A stretch of 16,242 nucleotides of DNA, taken from NCBI GenBank assembly GCA_036506795.1, contig DASXRC010000057.1, positions 1 to 16,242 of the forward strand. Reading direction: 5' to 3'. Made by a program: the position numbers and the translations under genes. Below the pieces are notes generated by a model that made no database searches, was not told the origin of the DNA, and worked only from the letters and a program-made list of their open reading frames with translations. The DNA comes from DASXRC01 sp036506795 (GTDB taxonomy: Bacteria > Actinomycetota > Actinomycetes > Mycobacteriales > Micromonosporaceae). This document shows positions 14,252 to 16,242 of this stretch, one piece after another (the first letter of the stretch is position 1; the number at the start of each line of letters is the position of its first letter).

Positions 14252-15098
14252 CCCGCCGACCAGTGATTCCGCTCCTCGTTTGGCGGTCCGTAAGACCTAC
14301 AAGCTGTTCATTGGCGGCAAGTTCCCGCGCAGCGAATCTGGGCGGTCCTACGTCGTGCAGAACACCAACGTCGCGCTGGCCTCCCGCAAGGACGTGCGGG
14401 ACGCGGTGGTGGCGGCCCGGGCGGCGGTACGCCCGTGGTCCGGCGCCACGGCGTACAACCGCGGCCAGATCCTCTACCGGATCGCCGAGATGCTCGAGGG
14501 GCGCCGGGAACAGTTCGCGGCCGAGCTCGGCGGCGGCCAGCGCGCGCTGTCCGAAGTGGACTCGGCGATCGACCGCTGGGTGTGGTACGCCGGCTGGTCC
14601 GACAAGATCGCCCAGGTGTACGGCGGCGCGAACCCGGTCGCCGGGCCGTACTTCAACCTCTCCGCACCCGAGTCGACCGGCGTTGTCGGCATCGTCGCAC
14701 CGGCCGAGCCGGCGCTGCTCGGCCTCGTGAGCGTGGTGGCGCCCGCGATCGTCACCGGCAACACGGTCGTGGTGCTCGCGTCGGAGACCCATCCGCTGCC
14801 GGCCATCACACTCGCGGAGGTGCTCGCGACCTCGGACCTCCCGGGCGGGGTCGTCAACCTGCTGACTGGCCGGGTGGCCGAGACCGCGCCGTGGCTCGCC
14901 TCGCACATGGACGTGAACGCGATCGACCTCGCCGGCGTCGCCGACGAGACGCTCGCGACCGACCTCGAGGTCGCCGCGGCCGAGAACCTCAAGCGGGTGG
15001 TACGCCCCGGCCGCGTCGACTGGACCGCCGACCCCGGCATCGACCGCATGGTGCCGTTCCTCGAGACGAAGACGGTCTGGCACCCGAAGGGGATCTGA
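14241..15098 (+). CDS. Short pseudo-aldehyde dehydrogenase (ALDH16 C-terminal-like, no catalytic residues)
   Basis: This 285-residue protein aligns with the cofactor-binding part of aldehyde dehydrogenases (YKLFIGGKF, then W-x-YAGWSDK, then PGGVVNLLTG near 201-210) but stops before the catalytic domain. The Asn of PWN is replaced (APAEPALLG, 153-161), the cofactor Lys of LKP is lost (VLASETHP), and the catalytic Glu and Cys are absent. It resembles the non-catalytic second half of ALDH16 fusion proteins. The TTG at 14241 is chosen because GGAGG (14230-14234) lies 6 nt upstream. It overlaps the upstream dehydrogenase by 11 nt, so translation is coupled. The ending MVPFLETKTVWHPKGI runs smoothly to the stop, suggesting a natural short form. 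A structural or regulatory subunit of the dehydrogenase is the best guess. Confidence 0.85.
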   Translation: MPTNPPTSDSAPRLAVRKTYKLFIGGKFPRSESGRSYVVQNTNVALASRKDVRDAVVAARAAVRPWSGATAYNRGQILYRIAEMLEGRREQFAAELGGGQRALSEVDSAIDRWVWYAGWSDKIAQVYGGANPVAGPYFNLSAPESTGVVGIVAPAEPALLGLVSVVAPAIVTGNTVVVLASETHPLPAITLAEVLATSDLPGGVVNLLTGRVAETAPWLASHMDVNAIDLAGVADETLATDLEVAAAENLKRVVRPGRVDWTADPGIDRMVPFLETKTVWHPKGI

Positions 15099-15113
15099 CC
15101 TCGCGCCCCCGTG

Positions 15114-15902
15114 TCAGGCGTCCCGGACCCGGAACAGGACGGCGCCGACGAGAAGGGCCGCCGCGGCGTACGCGGCGAGCACGCCGAGCCCCTGCCACGG
15201 CCCGATCGGCAGGCCCCGCAGGCCCCGCGTGGCCTGGATCGCTAGCCCGGCGTCCATCGGCGCGTACTTCTCGATCCGGGTGTGCCAGCGCGGGTCGCTC
15301 ACGACCATGGCGAGCATCGGGACCGCGAACAGGACGGCGAGAACGGTCGTGATGGCGCCGGCGGTGTCCCGCACGATCGTGGCGACGCCGAGGCTGAGCA
15401 GCGCGACGAGCCCGAGGTAAAGGACGGTGCCGATGGCCGCCCGCCGGATTGGCTCGTCGGCCAGCGACAGCACCGCGTAGCCGTTGGCCGCGGTGAACCC
15501 GTTGCCGGGCAGCATGTCCCGGGCGGCCAGCAGCGATCCCGCCACACCGATTGCGCCGGCGGCCAGCGTCGCGGCCACCACGACCACCGCCTTGGTCGCC
15601 AGCACGACCAGCCGCCGCGGTTCGGCGGCCAGCGTCGTCTGGATCATCCGGGTGGCGTACTCGTTGCTCATCACGAGGACGGCCAGCACGACGACCGCGA
15701 CCTGGCCGAGGCGTACGCCGGTCAGGCTGACCTTCGGCAGGTCATGGAGGCAGGTGGTCGGCGAGGAGCACTCGCGGGTGCTCGTCGCGGCGGTCACGGC
15801 GGCGCTGAGCGCCACCGTGCACGCGACCGCCGCGAGGATCAGCCACGCGCTGCTCGGCATGCTGCGCAGCTTCGTCCACTCCGCGTGCACGGCGCGCCTC
15901 AC
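15114..15902 (-). CDS. ABC-2 type transporter permease
   Basis: The 262-residue protein begins VRRAVHAEWTKLRS, the usual cytosolic AEWTKLR entry of actinobacterial ABC-2 permeases. About six hydrophobic spans follow, with the SNEYATRMIQTTLAAEPRR loop at 79-97. The first extracytoplasmic loop has two cysteines (45 and 51) able to pair. The GTG at 15902 overlaps the stop of the upstream permease (GTGA) and has GGAG 6 nt upstream. The two permeases are paralogous, sharing a RDTAGAIT/RHSAGAIT loop and the ending WxGLGV...RVRDA/RRRDA. They probably form a heterodimeric channel driven by an ATPase encoded beyond the right edge. Substrate unknown. It converges on the pseudo-ALDH gene with a 15-bp gap. 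Confidence 0.9.
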   Translation of the reverse strand: MRRAVHAEWTKLRSMPSSAWLILAAVACTVALSAAVTAATSTRECSSPTTCLHDLPKVSLTGVRLGQVAVVVLAVLVMSNEYATRMIQTTLAAEPRRLVVLATKAVVVVAATLAAGAIGVAGSLLAARDMLPGNGFTAANGYAVLSLADEPIRRAAIGTVLYLGLVALLSLGVATIVRDTAGAITTVLAVLFAVPMLAMVVSDPRWHTRIEKYAPMDAGLAIQATRGLRGLPIGPWQGLGVLAAYAAAALLVGAVLFRVRDA

Positions 15903-16242
15903 GCGTCTCTCCGCCGCAGCAGCCAGGCCGCGAGGGCCAGGGTGGCCACGGCGTAGACGACCACCACGCCCAGCCCAGACCAGGGGTCGATCGCCGACCA
16001 TGGCTCGGCGAGCGTGTTGTTCGGCGGTTTGGCGCGTTGGAGCGCGAAGCCACCGGCGGGCGTGAGCCGCATGAGCCACAGCGCGCCGGTCGTCGGCAAC
16101 ACGACCGCGACGAACGCCGGCAGGATGACGAGCGCGAGCACCGCCGTGATGGCCCCGGCGCTGTGCCGCAGGATCGCGCCCACGCCCAGGGCGAAGACCG
16201 CGATCAGCGCGACGAATGCGGCGCTGCCGACCACCGCCCGCA
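15899..16242 (-). CDS. ABC-2 type transporter permease, C-terminal part (cut by window edge)
   Basis: The frame is open through the right end and gives about the last 113 residues. Two hydrophobic stretches (SAAFVALIAVFALGVGAIL and AITAVLALVILPAFVAVVL) are followed by a loop with TPAGGFALQRAKPPNNTL and a final span ending WLLRRRDA. This is the C-terminal half of an ABC-2 permease and a paralogue of the downstream protein. The stop overlaps the next gene's GTG (GTGA), indicating one operon. The N-terminal half and any ATPase gene lie outside the window. Confidence 0.85.
   Translation of the reverse strand, partial: RAVVGSAAFVALIAVFALGVGAILRHSAGAITAVLALVILPAFVAVVLPTTGALWLMRLTPAGGFALQRAKPPNNTLAEPWSAIDPWSGLGVVVVYAVATLALAAWLLRRRDA

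Noticed and set aside
14241..15098. Pseudo-ALDH gene as a recent frameshifted remnant of a full dehydrogenase
   Set aside because: The downstream sequence has no further dehydrogenase homology in any frame, the gene has a strong Shine-Dalgarno, and the C-terminus is orderly; it looks like a stable short form.

Overview
The window is high-GC DNA with GTG/TTG starts, GTGA stop-start overlaps, a leaderless-type promoter and protein families typical of Actinomycetota. The PASTA-less PknB-type kinase, GPP34 protein, ECF42/DGPF pair and ALDH16-type genes all fit a filamentous actinomycete, possibly Micromonosporaceae; the family-level placement is inference. No rRNA, tRNA, CRISPR or replication origin is visible.

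Layout. (1) 1-80: the last codons of an IS3-type transposase entering from the left. (2) 140-3010: a stress-type module. A dihydrofolate-reductase-like (RibD-C) gene faces a DGPF/YciI gene coupled to an ECF42-type sigma factor, followed by a broken VOC/glyoxalase remnant and a terminator-like hairpin. The 503-bp divergent spacer carries two near-identical promoter-like elements in opposite orientation, one aimed at each gene. (3) 3355-5175: a membrane Ser/Thr protein kinase with an extracytoplasmic domain. (4) 5197-5924: a Phd/VapB-VapC toxin-antitoxin pair with a repeat operator. (5) 5967-7631: a phosphohexomutase-family enzyme (PmmB-like). (6) 7633-10449: a divergent pair, a large GT-C-like membrane protein and a SAM methyltransferase. 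They are separated by a 198-bp spacer with three consecutive perfect-stem hairpins. (7) 10455-11783, minus strand: upp followed by a GPP34 (GOLPH3-like) gene. (8) 11859-15098, plus strand: deoC, a catalytic aldehyde dehydrogenase and a short pseudo-aldehyde dehydrogenase in a tight operon. (9) 15114-16242, minus strand: two tandem paralogous ABC-2 permeases, the upstream one cut by the window edge.

How the genes fit together. The mutase, upp and deoC-ALDH genes look like a nucleoside/deoxynucleoside salvage neighbourhood. Deoxyribose-5-phosphate would be split by DeoC to glyceraldehyde-3-phosphate and acetaldehyde, with the aldehyde dehydrogenase removing the aldehyde. The PmmB-like mutase could supply the pentose-5-phosphate. 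The most interesting points are the split ALDH16 architecture (catalytic and pseudo-enzyme halves as two overlapping genes), the mirrored promoter pair in the ECF42 module, and the unexplained structured leader before the methyltransferase.
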